Below are positions 17,993-27,232 of a stretch of 64,000 bases of DNA, piece after piece. The notes beneath the pieces are model-generated. The model saw nothing but the letters and a program-made list of their open reading frames with translations. It made no database searches and was not told the DNA's origin. The first letter of the stretch is position 1, and every line of letters begins with the position of its first letter. This stretch comes from an uncultured Acidimicrobiaceae bacterium (GTDB lineage: Bacteria > Actinomycetota > Acidimicrobiia > Acidimicrobiales > Ilumatobacteraceae), in the NCBI GenBank assembly GCA_903919455.1, contig CAIXIJ010000115.1, positions 1-64,000 of the forward strand, in the 5' to 3' direction. Position numbers and translations under genes: made by a program.

Positions 17993-19614
17993 GCCGTGGC
18001 TCCGTGAGAGGTGACCTCGATGCCCATCACCTTGCGGCGTTCCATCCACTTCGTGCGAGCGAGCAGCAGAACCATGGGTCGGGTGAAGGTGTACGCAACG
18101 ATGAGGTCGCAAAGGGTGGACAGGCCGAGAAAGAAGGCGAAACCGCGAACGGCTCCGACGGTGAGGTACCACAGCACGAGGGCACCGATCAGCGACACGA
18201 GGTCGGCGATCACGATGGTGCGCCACGCGCCCTGGAAGCCGCGGGTGGCGCTGTTGCGCAGCGTCTTGCCGGACCTCACCTCATCCTTCAACCGTTCAAA
18301 GAACACGACGTAGGAGTCGACGGTGACGCCGACCGACACGATGATGCCGGCGATACCGGACAGCGACAGCGCCAAACCGTTGGTGCGGGACAACCAGACG
18401 ATGATGCCCCACAGCAGGCTTGCCGACACCGTGATGCCGATGGCCACGATGAGGCCGAGCAGGCGGTAGTAGGCGACCATGAACAGCAACACCAGTAACA
18501 CGCCGATTGCGCCGGAAATGACGGCCGCTCGCAGCGAGTCCTTACCGAGGCTGGCCGACACGTTCTGAACCGATTGCAGTTCGAGTTCAACCGGCAACGA
18601 GCCACTGTTCAGCACACGGGCCAGGTTCTTGGCCTCGCCTTCGGTGAACGAACCACTGATCTCCACGTTGCCGGTGTCGAACGAGGGAGTGTTCACCGTG
18701 GCAACCGACTGCAACGTGCCATCGAGGTCGATCGAGATCTGCTTCGTTGGGCACGTCGCCTCTGCATTGAAGCACTGCCTTGCAAGGTTGTTCCAGATGT
18801 CCTCGCCCTGAGCTCCGGACCGCAAGTTGGCGATCACGCCCCAACCCTTGCCCGAAACAATGGTGGCCGAGGCATCGTCCTTGAACACCTCACCGGTGCC
18901 CTGTGCGGGGCCGACGTAGCAATACTGCGGCGGCTTGGAACCCTGGACCGGCAGAATCTGCGGGTTGTTCGGGTCGCTCTTCTGCACCGGAATGCCGTTC
19001 TCGTCGAGCGGCGGCGACGTGGTGCTGGTGGTGGTACTTCCAGCCGGACCGGTGGTCGTGGTGGATCCAGCGGCAGTGGTGGTACTGGCGGGCCCCGTGG
19101 TGCTGGTGTTCCCGGAGCTCAGCGGCCTCGAGGGGCCACCGGCAGCGGTCGTGGTGGGCGCATCGGTGGCGCCGGTGGTGGTGGACGAGCCGGCAACGGA
19201 GGTGGTGCTGCCGCCCGCCACCGTGGTGGTGGATGCGTTCGGATCGGGAACGTTCAGCACCTGGCATGCCTGCAACACTGGCCGCAGGTACACCAAACCG
19301 GTGACCTGCACCAGATCCACGGCCTGCTGCTGGTTCTTCACGCCGGGAAGGTTCACCACGATGGTGTCGCCCTGGCAGAGAATTTCGGGCTCGGACACGC
19401 CGAGGCTGTCCACACGGTCGCGGATCTTCTCCACCGCAAGTTGCATACTGGCATCGGAGCAGGTGGCGCCCGAGACCGCCCGCTGCGTGACGGAGATTCC
19501 GCCCTGCAGGTCGAGCCCGAGGGCCGGCTTGGAGTCGGTGATGATGGTGGCCAACAGCGCGCCGTAGGCGACGACCATGATGCCGATCAGGGAAACGAGC
19601 AGTTTGCGGCGCAT
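17989..19614 (-). CDS. secD: protein-export membrane protein SecD with Ser/Thr-rich insertion
   Basis: A 541-residue SecD. Residues 1-25 form the first membrane helix, LGLDLQGG is at residues 33-39, and RDRVDSLGVSEPEI is typical of the P1 base. Residues about 126-202 are an unusual low-complexity stretch of Thr, Ser, Gly, Pro and Ala (for example GSTTTTGPAGSTTTSTT) placed inside the periplasmic P1 domain. The second half has the five-helix translocon core (GIAGIIVSVGVTVDSYVVFF). Actinobacterial SecD often carries a flexible insert here, but its role is unknown. It is followed by secF with a four-base overlap and lies 8 bases after yajC. Confidence 0.95.
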   Translation of the reverse strand: MRRKLLVSLIGIMVVAYGALLATIITDSKPALGLDLQGGISVTQRAVSGATCSDASMQLAVEKIRDRVDSLGVSEPEILCQGDTIVVNLPGVKNQQQAVDLVQVTGLVYLRPVLQACQVLNVPDPNASTTTVAGGSTTSVAGSSTTTGATDAPTTTAAGGPSRPLSSGNTSTTGPASTTTAAGSTTTTGPAGSTTTSTTSPPLDENGIPVQKSDPNNPQILPVQGSKPPQYCYVGPAQGTGEVFKDDASATIVSGKGWGVIANLRSGAQGEDIWNNLARQCFNAEATCPTKQISIDLDGTLQSVATVNTPSFDTGNVEISGSFTEGEAKNLARVLNSGSLPVELELQSVQNVSASLGKDSLRAAVISGAIGVLLVLLFMVAYYRLLGLIVAIGITVSASLLWGIIVWLSRTNGLALSLSGIAGIIVSVGVTVDSYVVFFERLKDEVRSGKTLRNSATRGFQGAWRTIVIADLVSLIGALVLWYLTVGAVRGFAFFLGLSTLCDLIVAYTFTRPMVLLLARTKWMERRKVMGIEVTSHGATA

Positions 19615-19622
19615 GGACGCTC

Positions 19623-20039
19623 TCAGGCCTCGCTGCTCGGGGCGTCGTCGTTCGCGATGACGTCGTCGATCTTGGTCTGCTTCGACGGGGTGCCGTCGTC
19701 GGTGGGCACGGCGGACTCACCCTTGGAGGTGTCGACCTTGCGCTGGATGGCCTGGCGAGCGACGCGAATCTGCACGTTGTCGTCGATTTCCAACCAAGCG
19801 ATGTCGCCCTCGAAGCTGGTGACGAAGCCATAGACGCCGGAAGTGGTCATCACTTCGTCGCCCACCTCGATGGAGGACTGGAGGGTTGCCGCCTCGCGTT
19901 GGCGACGCTTCTGCGGGCGGATGAGCAGGAAGTACATCGCCACGCCCATGATCAAGAACGGGATGAGGAGGCCGAACGCGCTGCCACCGCTGCTGGTGCT
20001 GTCTGCACCGAGGATGGACGCAAGATGGGGGGAACTCAT
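19623..20039 (-). CDS. yajC: preprotein translocase subunit YajC
   Basis: A 138-residue protein with one membrane helix (FGLLIPFLIMGVAMYFLLIR, then the family signature RPQKRRQRE) and a small beta-rich cytoplasmic part (VGDEVMTTSGVYGFVTSFEG). It binds SecDF. Start is ATG 20039 (MSSPHLAS); the frame is open to 20105 but that extension is not homologous. The acidic tail is longer than in short YajC proteins. The order queA-tgt-yajC-secD-secF is the same as in many distant bacteria. Confidence 0.92.
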   Translation of the reverse strand: MSSPHLASILGADSTSSGGSAFGLLIPFLIMGVAMYFLLIRPQKRRQREAATLQSSIEVGDEVMTTSGVYGFVTSFEGDIAWLEIDDNVQIRVARQAIQRKVDTSKGESAVPTDDGTPSKQTKIDDVIANDDAPSSEA

Positions 20040-20064
20040 AGAGAGACGACCAACCGTTGAGAAT

Positions 20065-20081
20065 GGAGGGAATGGCCCTCC
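20065..20081 (-). promoter_or_regulatory. hairpin in the tgt-yajC intergenic region
   Basis: On the minus strand GGAGGG and CCCTCC form a perfect six-base-pair stem with a five-base loop, about 30 bases before yajC. It could be leader structure of the yajC-secDF mRNA or a weak terminator after tgt. It is not followed by a T run. Confidence 0.35.
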
Positions 20082-20094
20082 GGACCGATCGGCG

Positions 20095-20100
20095 ATTCTA
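20095..20100 (-). promoter_or_regulatory. putative -10 element upstream of yajC
   Basis: TAGAAT on the minus strand is a near-consensus -10, 55 bases before the yajC ATG. It would allow yajC-secD-secF to be transcribed apart from queA-tgt. No clear -35 is present. Confidence 0.35.
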
Positions 20101-20125
20101 ACCACCGCTCAGCCTGATCGGTGGG

Positions 20126-21223
20126 TCATCCCCAGACGTTCAGCACCTCGTCACGCATCTGTCGGAACGTTCCAGCTGCGATCGCTGCCCGCATCCGGGC
20201 CATCAACTGCAACGTCCAGGCCACGTTGTGGATACTCATCAGGCGCGCCGCGGTGGGCTCGCCCACCTGGAACAGGTGCCGGATGTAGCCGCGGGAGTGC
20301 CGCGCGCACACCTCGCAACCGCAGCGGGCATCGATCGGTTCATCGCTGAGGGCCCACTTGGCGTTCTTCACGTGCAGTTTGCCGGCGTCGGTGAGCGCCG
20401 TCCCGTGTCGACCGATCCGGGTCTGCATCACGCAGTCGAACTGGTCGACGCCCAACGCCACTGCTTCCACGAGGCTGGCAGGATCGCCCACGCCCATGAG
20501 GTAGCGAGGCTGATCCTTCGGAAGGTGCTCGATGGCGGCCGCCAGTGCCGGGAGCATCTCGGCCCTGGTCTCCCCCACGCTGAGACCACCGATGCCATAA
20601 CCGTCGAAGCCCACCTCCACGGTGCGCTGCGCACTCTCGGCGCGCATGCTCTCGCTGATGCCACCCTGCACGATGCCGAACAGCGCCTGGTCGGGCCGTT
20701 GGTGGGCAGCCTTGGCTCGAGCGGCCCACGCCGAGGTGCGTTCGAGACCCTGGCGAACCAGGTCGGGGCTGGAGGGCAGGCTGACGCACACGTCGAGCAC
20801 CATCTGAATGTCGGCTCCCAGCAGCTCCTGGGTTCGCACGGCGATCTCCGGGGTGAACCGGTGCGACGAGCCGTCGTAGGTGCTCTTGAAGGTCACGCCG
20901 TCGTCGTCCACCTTCGGATCGAGCGAGAACACCTGAAACCCGCCCGAGTCGGTGAGGGTCAGCCCACCCCAGGCGGAGAACTTGCCGAGACCACCGAAGT
21001 GCGCCACGGTCTCGGCACCGGGTCGGAGCATGAGGTGGTACGTGTTGCCGAGCACGATCTCAGCACCGAGCCGCTCGTAATCGGCGGCACTGAGGTACTT
21101 GATGGCACCGCGGGTACCTACCGGCATGAAGCACGGGGTGCGGTAACTGCCCCGAGCGGTGGTGGCCACGCCGGTGCGGGCATCGCCCTCGGTGGCGGTG
21201 GCTTCGAATCGAACGGAATGCAT
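20126..21223 (-). CDS. tgt: queuine tRNA-ribosyltransferase
   Basis: A 365-residue Tgt that exchanges guanine-34 for a 7-deazaguanine in GUN-anticodon tRNAs. LTDSGGFQVFSL and DQFDCVMQTRIGRHGTALT contain the substrate-binding and nucleophile aspartates. The zinc site is CGCEVC followed by a distal His (SIHNVAW). The usual DCVMPTR is DCVMQTR here. The ATG at 21223 follows the queA stop with no gap. Together the pair performs two consecutive steps of queuosine formation in tRNA. Confidence 0.95.
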   Translation of the reverse strand: MHSVRFEATATEGDARTGVATTARGSYRTPCFMPVGTRGAIKYLSAADYERLGAEIVLGNTYHLMLRPGAETVAHFGGLGKFSAWGGLTLTDSGGFQVFSLDPKVDDDGVTFKSTYDGSSHRFTPEIAVRTQELLGADIQMVLDVCVSLPSSPDLVRQGLERTSAWAARAKAAHQRPDQALFGIVQGGISESMRAESAQRTVEVGFDGYGIGGLSVGETRAEMLPALAAAIEHLPKDQPRYLMGVGDPASLVEAVALGVDQFDCVMQTRIGRHGTALTDAGKLHVKNAKWALSDEPIDARCGCEVCARHSRGYIRHLFQVGEPTAARLMSIHNVAWTLQLMARMRAAIAAGTFRQMRDEVLNVWG

Positions 21224-22234
21224 CTAGCTCAGACTCCTATCGAGCAGCATGGCGTCGCCAAAGCTCAGAAATCGGTAACCCTCGGCGAGGGCTTCGTCGT
21301 AGAGGTGCCGCCAGCGCTGGCCGACGAAGGCCTCGATCATCATCAACAGCGTGGTGCGCGGCATGTGGAAGTTCGTCATCAGCACGTCGACCGTCTGCCA
21401 CTCATAGGGCCGGTAGATGAAGATGCGGGTGCGTCCCTCCAGCGAGCCGAGGGTCGCCGCGCTCTCCAGCGCACGAACGCTCGTGGTGCCCACCGCCACC
21501 ACGCGTCGAGCCTGCCGACATGCATCCACAGTGGCCTGCGGCACGCGGAAGCGTTCGCTGTGCATCGGGTGCTGTGTGGGGTCGGCTTCGCTGACCGGCT
21601 TGAACGTGTCGAGGCCCACCACCAGCTCCACTCGCGCCGTCTGCACGCCCATGCCGTCGAGGCGCGCCAGTAGTTCGGGCGTGAAGTGCAGGCCTGCAGT
21701 GGGGGCGGCGGCCGAGCCGGGCTCGTTTGAGTACACGGTCTGATAGCGATCCGCTTGCGCCAGTGGCGCGGTGATGTACGGCGGCAGCGGCATCTCGCCG
21801 AACGTTTGCAGCAGCGCCAGCGGGTCTCCCTCCCCGATCAGTTCCACCACCATCGTGTCGCCAGCATCGGAGCGGCGAATCACACGAACGAGGGGCACAC
21901 CGTTGGAGAACAGTTCCTCGCCCGGCCGCATCTTCTTCGCCGGCCGCACCATGGCCTCCCAGACACGACGCTCGGTGTCGAGCGGGTCGAGCAGCAATGC
22001 CTCGGCCGCTCCCCCGGTGCTGCGGCTGAGTCGCAGGCGCGCCGGGATGACGCGGCTGTCGTTCACCACGAGCAGATCGCCTTCGTGTAAGAACTCAGTG
22101 AGGTCGTGCACGTGCCGGTGCAGGGGCGCAGCGCTGCCCTGGTCCACCAGCAGTCGAGCCGAATCGCGGGGCTCGACAGGGTGCTGGGCGATGCGCTCGT
22201 CGGGCAGTGGGTAGTCGAAATCCTCCAAGCGCAT
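21224..22234 (-). CDS. queA: S-adenosylmethionine:tRNA ribosyltransferase-isomerase
   Basis: A 336-residue QueA, which transfers the ribosyl part of S-adenosylmethionine to preQ1-modified tRNA to form epoxyqueuosine. Family motifs are FDYPLPDERIAQHPVEPRD at the N-terminus, GDLLVVNDSRVIPARL, PTAGLHFTPELL, and MTNFHMPRTTLLMMIEAF near the end. Length is usual. It is the first gene of the queA-tgt pair, 24 bases downstream of icd, and has its own TAGCCT nine bases before the ATG. Confidence 0.96.
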   Translation of the reverse strand: MRLEDFDYPLPDERIAQHPVEPRDSARLLVDQGSAAPLHRHVHDLTEFLHEGDLLVVNDSRVIPARLRLSRSTGGAAEALLLDPLDTERRVWEAMVRPAKKMRPGEELFSNGVPLVRVIRRSDAGDTMVVELIGEGDPLALLQTFGEMPLPPYITAPLAQADRYQTVYSNEPGSAAAPTAGLHFTPELLARLDGMGVQTARVELVVGLDTFKPVSEADPTQHPMHSERFRVPQATVDACRQARRVVAVGTTSVRALESAATLGSLEGRTRIFIYRPYEWQTVDVLMTNFHMPRTTLLMMIEAFVGQRWRHLYDEALAEGYRFLSFGDAMLLDRSLS

Positions 22235-22243
22235 GGCTTGGAA

Positions 22244-22249
22244 AGGCTA
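22244..22249 (-). promoter_or_regulatory. putative -10 element for queA
   Basis: TAGCCT on the minus strand, nine bases before ATG 22234, in the icd-queA gap. No Shine-Dalgarno is seen. The spacing fits a leaderless or near-leaderless message. Confidence 0.3.
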
Positions 22250-22258
22250 ACGGCGGTG

Positions 22259-23476
22259 TCAGGCCATCTTGGCTTGTAGGCGACGGTCGAGCGCGTCGAG
22301 GAAGTCTTCCGTGGACAGCCACGGCGAGTCCTTGCTGATGAGCAGCGCCAGGTCCTTGGTCATCTCGCCCTGCTCCACGGCCTCCACGCACACGGACTCC
22401 AGCGACTTGGCGAAGTTCACCACGTCGGGGGTGCCGTCCATCTGACCCCGGTAGGTGAGCCCCTGTGTCCAGGCATAGATCGATGCGATGGGGTTGGTGG
22501 AGGTCTTGTTGCCCTTCTGGTGCTCGCGGTAGTGACGCGTCACTGTGCCGTGGGCCGCCTCGGCCTCGACGGTCTTGCCATCGGGGGTCATCAGCACACT
22601 GGTCATCAGGCCCAGCGAGCCGAAGCCCTGCGCCACCGTGTCGCTCTGCACGTCGCCGTCGTAGTTCTTGCAGGCCCACACGTAGCCGCCCTCCCACTTC
22701 ATGGCGCAGGCGACCATGTCGTCGATGAGGCGGTGCTCGTAGGTGAGACCCAGCGCGTCCATCTCGGCCTTGAACTCGTTCTGGTACACCTCTTCGAAGA
22801 TGTCCTTGAACGAGCCGTCGTACGCCTTGAGGATGGTGTTCTTGGTGGACAGGTACACCGGGTAGTTGCGCAGGATGCCGTACCGCAGCGAGGCGCGGGC
22901 GAAGTCGCGGATGCTGTCGTTGTAGTTGTACATACCCATCGCCACACCGCCGTCGGCACCGAAGTCGGCGATCTTCATCTCCACCGGCTCGCTGCCATCA
23001 GCGGGGATGTAGGTCATCATCACGGTGCCGGCGCCAGGCACCTTGTAATCGGTGGCCTTGTACTGGTCGCCGTGGGCGTGACGGCCGATGACGATGGGCT
23101 TGGTCCAGCCCGGCACCAGGCGCGGGATGTTGGAGATGACAATGGGCTCACGGAAGATGACGCCACCGAGGATGTTGCGGATGGTCCCGTTGGGGCTCTT
23201 CCACATCTTCTTGAGATCGAATTCCTTCACGCGGTCCTCATCGGGCGTGATCGTGGCGCACTTCACGGCCACGCCGTGGCGCTTGGTGGCGTTCGCCGAA
23301 TCGATGGTGACCTGGTCGTCGGTGGCGTCGCGGTGCTCGATACCGAGGTCGTAGTAGTCGAGTTCCACGTCGAGGTACGGAAGAATGAGCTTGTCCTTGA
23401 TGAACTGCCAGATGATGCGGGTCATCTCGTCGCCATCCATCTCCACGATGGGATTCGCCACCTTGATCTTCGACAT
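22259..23476 (-). CDS. icd: NADP-dependent isocitrate dehydrogenase, eukaryote-like dimeric type
   Basis: A 405-residue enzyme of the TCA cycle, oxidising isocitrate to 2-oxoglutarate with NADP. It begins [19 protein letters not shown] and carries [19 protein letters not shown] and [20 protein letters not shown], the pattern of the mitochondrial/cytosolic IDH type and of mycobacterial Icd1, not of the E. coli type. A ribosome binding site (GAAGGAGCC on the minus strand) precedes ATG 23476. It heads the long minus-strand run, so TCA flux and the downstream tRNA, export and alarmone genes may share transcripts. Confidence 0.95.
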   Translation of the reverse strand: MSKIKVANPIVEMDGDEMTRIIWQFIKDKLILPYLDVELDYYDLGIEHRDATDDQVTIDSANATKRHGVAVKCATITPDEDRVKEFDLKKMWKSPNGTIRNILGGVIFREPIVISNIPRLVPGWTKPIVIGRHAHGDQYKATDYKVPGAGTVMMTYIPADGSEPVEMKIADFGADGGVAMGMYNYNDSIRDFARASLRYGILRNYPVYLSTKNTILKAYDGSFKDIFEEVYQNEFKAEMDALGLTYEHRLIDDMVACAMKWEGGYVWACKNYDGDVQSDTVAQGFGSLGLMTSVLMTPDGKTVEAEAAHGTVTRHYREHQKGNKTSTNPIASIYAWTQGLTYRGQMDGTPDVVNFAKSLESVCVEAVEQGEMTKDLALLISKDSPWLSTEDFLDALDRRLQAKMA

Positions 23477-23507
23477 CGTTCAGGCTCCTTCGCCGGCCCC
23501 AAAAGGC

Positions 23508-23525
23508 ACTTGTATCGGACTTGTA
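23508..23525. repeat. direct repeat ACTTGTA spaced 11 bp, upstream of icd
   Basis: ACTTGTA occurs at 23508-23514 and 23519-23525. The 11-base period is one helical turn. It sits 32 bases before the icd start and 55 before the divergent lipoprotein gene, where an operator would be expected. Confidence 0.4.
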
Positions 23526-23579
23526 CACCCTAGCCCGCGCCGGGGAACCAACCGCAAGGCGTCAGCGTCGAAGCCCTCG

Positions 23580-25052
23580 ATGCGCCCCTGCCGAGTACTC
23601 CCTGTCCTCCTTGCACTCGCTGCCTCCGCCTGCAGCTCGGCGGCGCAGCGCATCGATCCCGGTGTCTCGGCACCGACCGCAGGTGGCAAATCCAACGCGG
23701 AATGGCAGTTCGAGCCCCTGCGTTGGAGCGCCCCGAGTTCGCAACCCACGTTGCAGGGCATCACCATCCTCGACGTCGGCGAGCGTCAACTCGCGCTCGG
23801 AGTGGACGACGCCGCAGGCACGCAACGTCTGATCGTGTGGCACACGGACGACGCGGTCGCGTGGAACTGGAGTGAAGTGCCCTCTACCGACGGCGAGGCG
23901 ACCGTGCAGGCCCGCGCTGTGATGGCGACGGCCGTTGATGGCGACGTCGTGGCGGCCGTCGGCATCGCCAATCGCCTCATCGACCCCCATCACGCCGACG
24001 GCTCCGGCATCCACGCCGACCCGAGCGATGTGGTTGGTGGCGTGTGGTGGTCCTCCAACGGCGGCACGACGTGGCAGCACACCTCCACCACTGAGGCAGC
24101 GCAGTTCACCAGCGTCGCCATCATCGATGGCGACATCTGGGTGGGCGGGTCACTTGGTTCCAACTCCACTCTCCAGCCCGCCGTGTGGCGCGTACACGAC
24201 GGCACCCTTTCGCAGCAGGGTGTGTTCGGCGAACCTTCATTCTTCGGCATGGTCTCAAAGATCACCAAAGAGCGCGAGGCCATCATCGTCGATGTGATGG
24301 CGGAGGATTACAGCGCCGAGCGCCAGCAACGCACAGCAGCAGGCTGGATGCCCACTGGCGAGTCGGTGCCGGCGGAGAACTACTACGAATCGATTGCTCT
24401 CAGTCCCGGCACCACGTTCGCCACGAACAATCAGATCCTGCACGATGGACCACTGGAAGTCCGCCAGGGCAGCTACCTGCAGCGCGCCGACCTGGCCTAC
24501 TGCTTCGTCGACGCAACAACGTGCAAAACCGACGCCAGCGGCTTCGTCATCCGTCGCGCTGGCGGCCCATGGGAACTGCTCGACGCTCCGGATCTCGGCT
24601 ACACCTGGACGGCACCGGCGCCGCAGATCCGAGACCACGAGTTGGTGGTCTATTCGGCAACTCCGGGCGGCCCACCAACCCAGCGCGCGACGCTCGACCT
24701 CACGGGCAATGTCGCCACCGTGACATACCCAACGCCGCCCGATCTTCCAGCACCACCGTTCGATGGCACCCTGGAAGTGGATCAGCCCGAAGCCGTGGAG
24801 ATCGGCGTGGGATGTGGAGCCGAGCAACTCACCATCAACGGCACCCTGATGGGTCCGGTGTCGCTCACCGACGGCGGCATGCCTGCCGACGCCCCCATCC
24901 GGCGCCATGGCTTCGGCAGCGACGGGCCGCAGTTTGCCGTCTACGGGCTATTGGTCTTGCGGGCTGACGGCACGGTCGAGGTAACGAACGCCGCAGGCAA
25001 GCGGCTCACTACCTACGAACCGACGACCCCACCCGAGTTCTTCTGTGGCTGA
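23580..25052 (+). CDS. predicted lipoprotein, unknown function
   Basis: A 490-residue exported protein. Residues 1-18 form a signal peptide ending in ALAASAC, so Cys18 may be lipidated, although Ala at the -3 position is not ideal. The remainder is soluble and beta-rich with many Trp and Gly turns (GVWWSSNGGTTWQHTSTTEA resembles a BNR/sialidase-like or beta-propeller blade). It is not enough to assign a fold with certainty. It is divergent from icd and not linked to other genes. The open frame reaches back to 23385, inside icd, but only ATG 23580 gives a signal sequence. Confidence 0.7.
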   Translation: MRPCRVLPVLLALAASACSSAAQRIDPGVSAPTAGGKSNAEWQFEPLRWSAPSSQPTLQGITILDVGERQLALGVDDAAGTQRLIVWHTDDAVAWNWSEVPSTDGEATVQARAVMATAVDGDVVAAVGIANRLIDPHHADGSGIHADPSDVVGGVWWSSNGGTTWQHTSTTEAAQFTSVAIIDGDIWVGGSLGSNSTLQPAVWRVHDGTLSQQGVFGEPSFFGMVSKITKEREAIIVDVMAEDYSAERQQRTAAGWMPTGESVPAENYYESIALSPGTTFATNNQILHDGPLEVRQGSYLQRADLAYCFVDATTCKTDASGFVIRRAGGPWELLDAPDLGYTWTAPAPQIRDHELVVYSATPGGPPTQRATLDLTGNVATVTYPTPPDLPAPPFDGTLEVDQPEAVEIGVGCGAEQLTINGTLMGPVSLTDGGMPADAPIRRHGFGSDGPQFAVYGLLVLRADGTVEVTNAAGKRLTTYEPTTPPEFFCG

Positions 25053-25308
25053 TTGTTGACAAACATCACCTCACCCGCCGCCTCGGGACCCTCACGCCCG
25101 CACACCCATTGGTGGGAGGCCTCGACGCCGACCAACCTGAGGTACTCGAACTCGACAGCGAGAGCTATCCGGTCGGCGTGGGACAACCGATCCACGGTGC
25201 ACTGTGCGGCCGCTGATTACAGTGAACGGCGTGTCATGCACCGCGTGACAGTGGCCGGCAATCGGCCGACCGGCATCCACGGCTCCGCCGCCTGACAGAG
25301 GTTCGAGC
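25053..25308. other. intergenic region before the taurine-type transporter
   Basis: A 256-base gap. It contains a possible -10 (TACAGT, 25218-25223) and a small GC hairpin (GGCCG/CGGCC) about 50 bases before the permease start. On the minus strand a 60-codon frame runs from GTG 25195 to 25013, overlapping the end of the lipoprotein gene; codon choice is only mildly gene-like and no homology is recognised, so it is not called. No known riboswitch pattern is seen. Confidence 0.3.
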
Positions 25309-26154
25309 ATGTCCACTCCCGTGGCAGTCGCAATCGAGGAAGACGAACAGGCCAACGCGATGCCGACGCGGCACCGCGGTCGCACGTTCGCCCTGCGACT
25401 GCTGTCGCTCGGCGTGGTGTTCGGGTTGTGGTGGCTCCTCACCGCGCTGAAGATCTGGAGCCCGCTCATCCTTCCCGCACCCTCGGCGGTGTGGCGAGCC
25501 TTCGTTCAGAGTGTCACCACCGACGGCCCTCGCCGGGGCCTCGCCGGGTACTACCTGTGGGAGCACCTCTGGGCCAGTCTTCAGCGGATCTTGAAAGGCG
25601 TGGGCTACGCCATGATCGTCGGTCCACTGCTGGGGCTCGCACTGGCGTCGTTCCGCTGGGTGCGCATCGTGGTGGAGCCATGGGTGGGCTTCCTCAGGGC
25701 GCTCCCTCCCCTGGGCTACTTCAGCCTGCTGATCATCTGGTTCGGCATCGACGACACCTCCAAGATCTGGCTCCTCTTCCTCGCAGCCTTCCCACCCATC
25801 ACCATCGCCACGATCGTCGGCGTGGAACGGGTGCGCACCGACCGCCTCAACGGTGCGAGATCTCTCGGCGCCAGCCGATTGCAGGTGATCCGCCACGTCA
25901 CGCTTCCGTCCGCACTTCCCGACGTGCTCACCGGCATTCGCGTTGCCTTCGGGTTCGCCTGGACCACCATCGTGGCAGCAGAGACCGCCAACGGCATACC
26001 GGGCATCGGCGGGCTCGCATGGGCCACGAAGAAGGAGAATCGCACCGATGTGGCGATTCTCTGTGTCATCGTCATCGGCATCACTGCCGTCGTCATCGAC
26101 GCCGTCCTCCAGCGGTTCGAACGCAGGGTCGTGCCCTGGAAGCACCACGCCTGA
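25309..26154 (+). CDS. tauC: taurine/sulfonate-type ABC transporter permease
   Basis: A 281-residue inner-membrane permease with about six membrane helices. The EAA loop that docks the ATPase reads NGARSLGASRLQVIRHVTLP, as in TauC/SsuC permeases. SAVWRAF near the N-terminus and GIPGIGGLAWATKKENRTD near the C-terminus also fit the family. It starts at ATG 25309, just after GAGGTTCGAGC. It is the first gene of a three-gene transporter (permease, binding protein, ATPase). Substrate assignment rests on the binding protein. Confidence 0.88.
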   Translation: MSTPVAVAIEEDEQANAMPTRHRGRTFALRLLSLGVVFGLWWLLTALKIWSPLILPAPSAVWRAFVQSVTTDGPRRGLAGYYLWEHLWASLQRILKGVGYAMIVGPLLGLALASFRWVRIVVEPWVGFLRALPPLGYFSLLIIWFGIDDTSKIWLLFLAAFPPITIATIVGVERVRTDRLNGARSLGASRLQVIRHVTLPSALPDVLTGIRVAFGFAWTTIVAAETANGIPGIGGLAWATKKENRTDVAILCVIVIGITAVVIDAVLQRFERRVVPWKHHA

Positions 26155-26199
26155 ATGCCCCACGTCCAGATCCCCCACCATCAGAAAGTCACGACACCC

Positions 26200-27219
26200 A
26201 TGACCAGAAAGCACTCGTTCAGAACGCTGCTCACTGCCGGCATCGTCGCCTCACTGGCACTCGCGGCTTGTGGCAGCGACAGCGATGGAGGCGGCAGCGG
26301 CGCCAACCCCACCACCATCCGCATCGGCTACCAGATCATCCCGAACGGCGACCTGATCGTGAAGAACAAGGGTTGGCTCGAAGAGGCGTTCGGTAAGGAC
26401 GTGAAGATCGAGTGGAGCCTGTTCGACTCGGGCGGCTCGGTGAACGAGGCCATCGTGGCCGGCGCCCTCGACATTGGCCTGGCTGGCAGCAGCCCCGTGT
26501 CGCGCGGCATCTCGCAGGGCATCACCTACCAGGTGCCGTGGATCCACGACGTCATTGGCAAGGCCGAGTCGCTGGTGGCCAAGGAAGGCATCGCCACAAT
26601 TGCCGACCTGAAGGGCAAGACCGTGGCAACCCCGTTCGCCTCGACCGCTCACTTCAGCCTGCTGGCTGCTCTGGCCGACGCCGGCGTGGCAGAAGCCGAC
26701 GTGAACGTCATCGACGCTGAGCCTGCCGACATCTATGCGGCATGGCAGCGCGGCGACATCGATGCCGCCTACGTGTGGAACCCGAACCTGGCCAAGATGA
26801 TCGCCGAGGGTGGCACGGTACTGGTCACCAGCGCCGACCTCGCCGCCAAGGGCAAGACCACCTACGACCTGTCCGTGGTCACCAACGACTTCGCATCGAA
26901 GTACCCGGCTGCCGTGAAGACCTGGGTGGCCCAGCAGGACCGCGCTGTGGCGCTCATCAAGGACAACCCCGACGATGCCGCGGCATCGCTGGAAGTGGAG
27001 ATGAGCATCACCGCCGAAGAGGCCAAGGCTCAGTTGGGCGACCTTGTGTTTGTCAGCGCGAAGGATCAGGCAGGCGCCGATTTCCTCGGTGGTGGTCTGG
27101 CGGCGAACCTCTTCGCCGCTGCCAAGTTCAACGTGGAGCAGGGCAAGATCGACGCCGTGAAGGACGAAGCCGAGTACACCAAGGCCGTGAACGCCACGTT
27201 CGCCGCTGCGGTGAAGTGA
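26200..27219 (+). CDS. tauA: taurine-type ABC transporter substrate-binding lipoprotein
   Basis: A 339-residue binding protein with a lipoprotein signal (LALAAC, Cys24); ATG 26200 is preferred over the in-frame ATG 26155 because it gives a normal signal peptide. The mature part resembles E. coli TauA closely at several places: FDSGGSVNEAIVAGALDIGL, GSSPVSRGIS, AESLVAKEGI, VATPFASTAHFSLLAALADA and AAWQRGDIDAAYVW. TauA delivers taurine or other sulfonates to the permease. No taurine dioxygenase or alkanesulfonate monooxygenase gene is in the window, so the true ligand may be another organosulfur compound. Confidence 0.88.
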   Translation: MTRKHSFRTLLTAGIVASLALAACGSDSDGGGSGANPTTIRIGYQIIPNGDLIVKNKGWLEEAFGKDVKIEWSLFDSGGSVNEAIVAGALDIGLAGSSPVSRGISQGITYQVPWIHDVIGKAESLVAKEGIATIADLKGKTVATPFASTAHFSLLAALADAGVAEADVNVIDAEPADIYAAWQRGDIDAAYVWNPNLAKMIAEGGTVLVTSADLAAKGKTTYDLSVVTNDFASKYPAAVKTWVAQQDRAVALIKDNPDDAAASLEVEMSITAEEAKAQLGDLVFVSAKDQAGADFLGGGLAANLFAAAKFNVEQGKIDAVKDEAEYTKAVNATFAAAVK

Positions 27220-27232
27220 CTCGGTTGCATTG

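Noticed and set aside
18990-19220. Repetitive GGTGGT/CCACCA tracts that might look like a repeat array
   Set aside because: They are in-frame Thr/Ser/Gly codons of the SecD insertion, irregular in spacing. They are not CRISPR repeats or an intergenic satellite.
25013-25195. 60-codon minus-strand ORF overlapping the lipoprotein gene end
   Set aside because: Codon use is only mildly gene-like, there is no ribosome site or homology, and it overlaps a better-supported gene.
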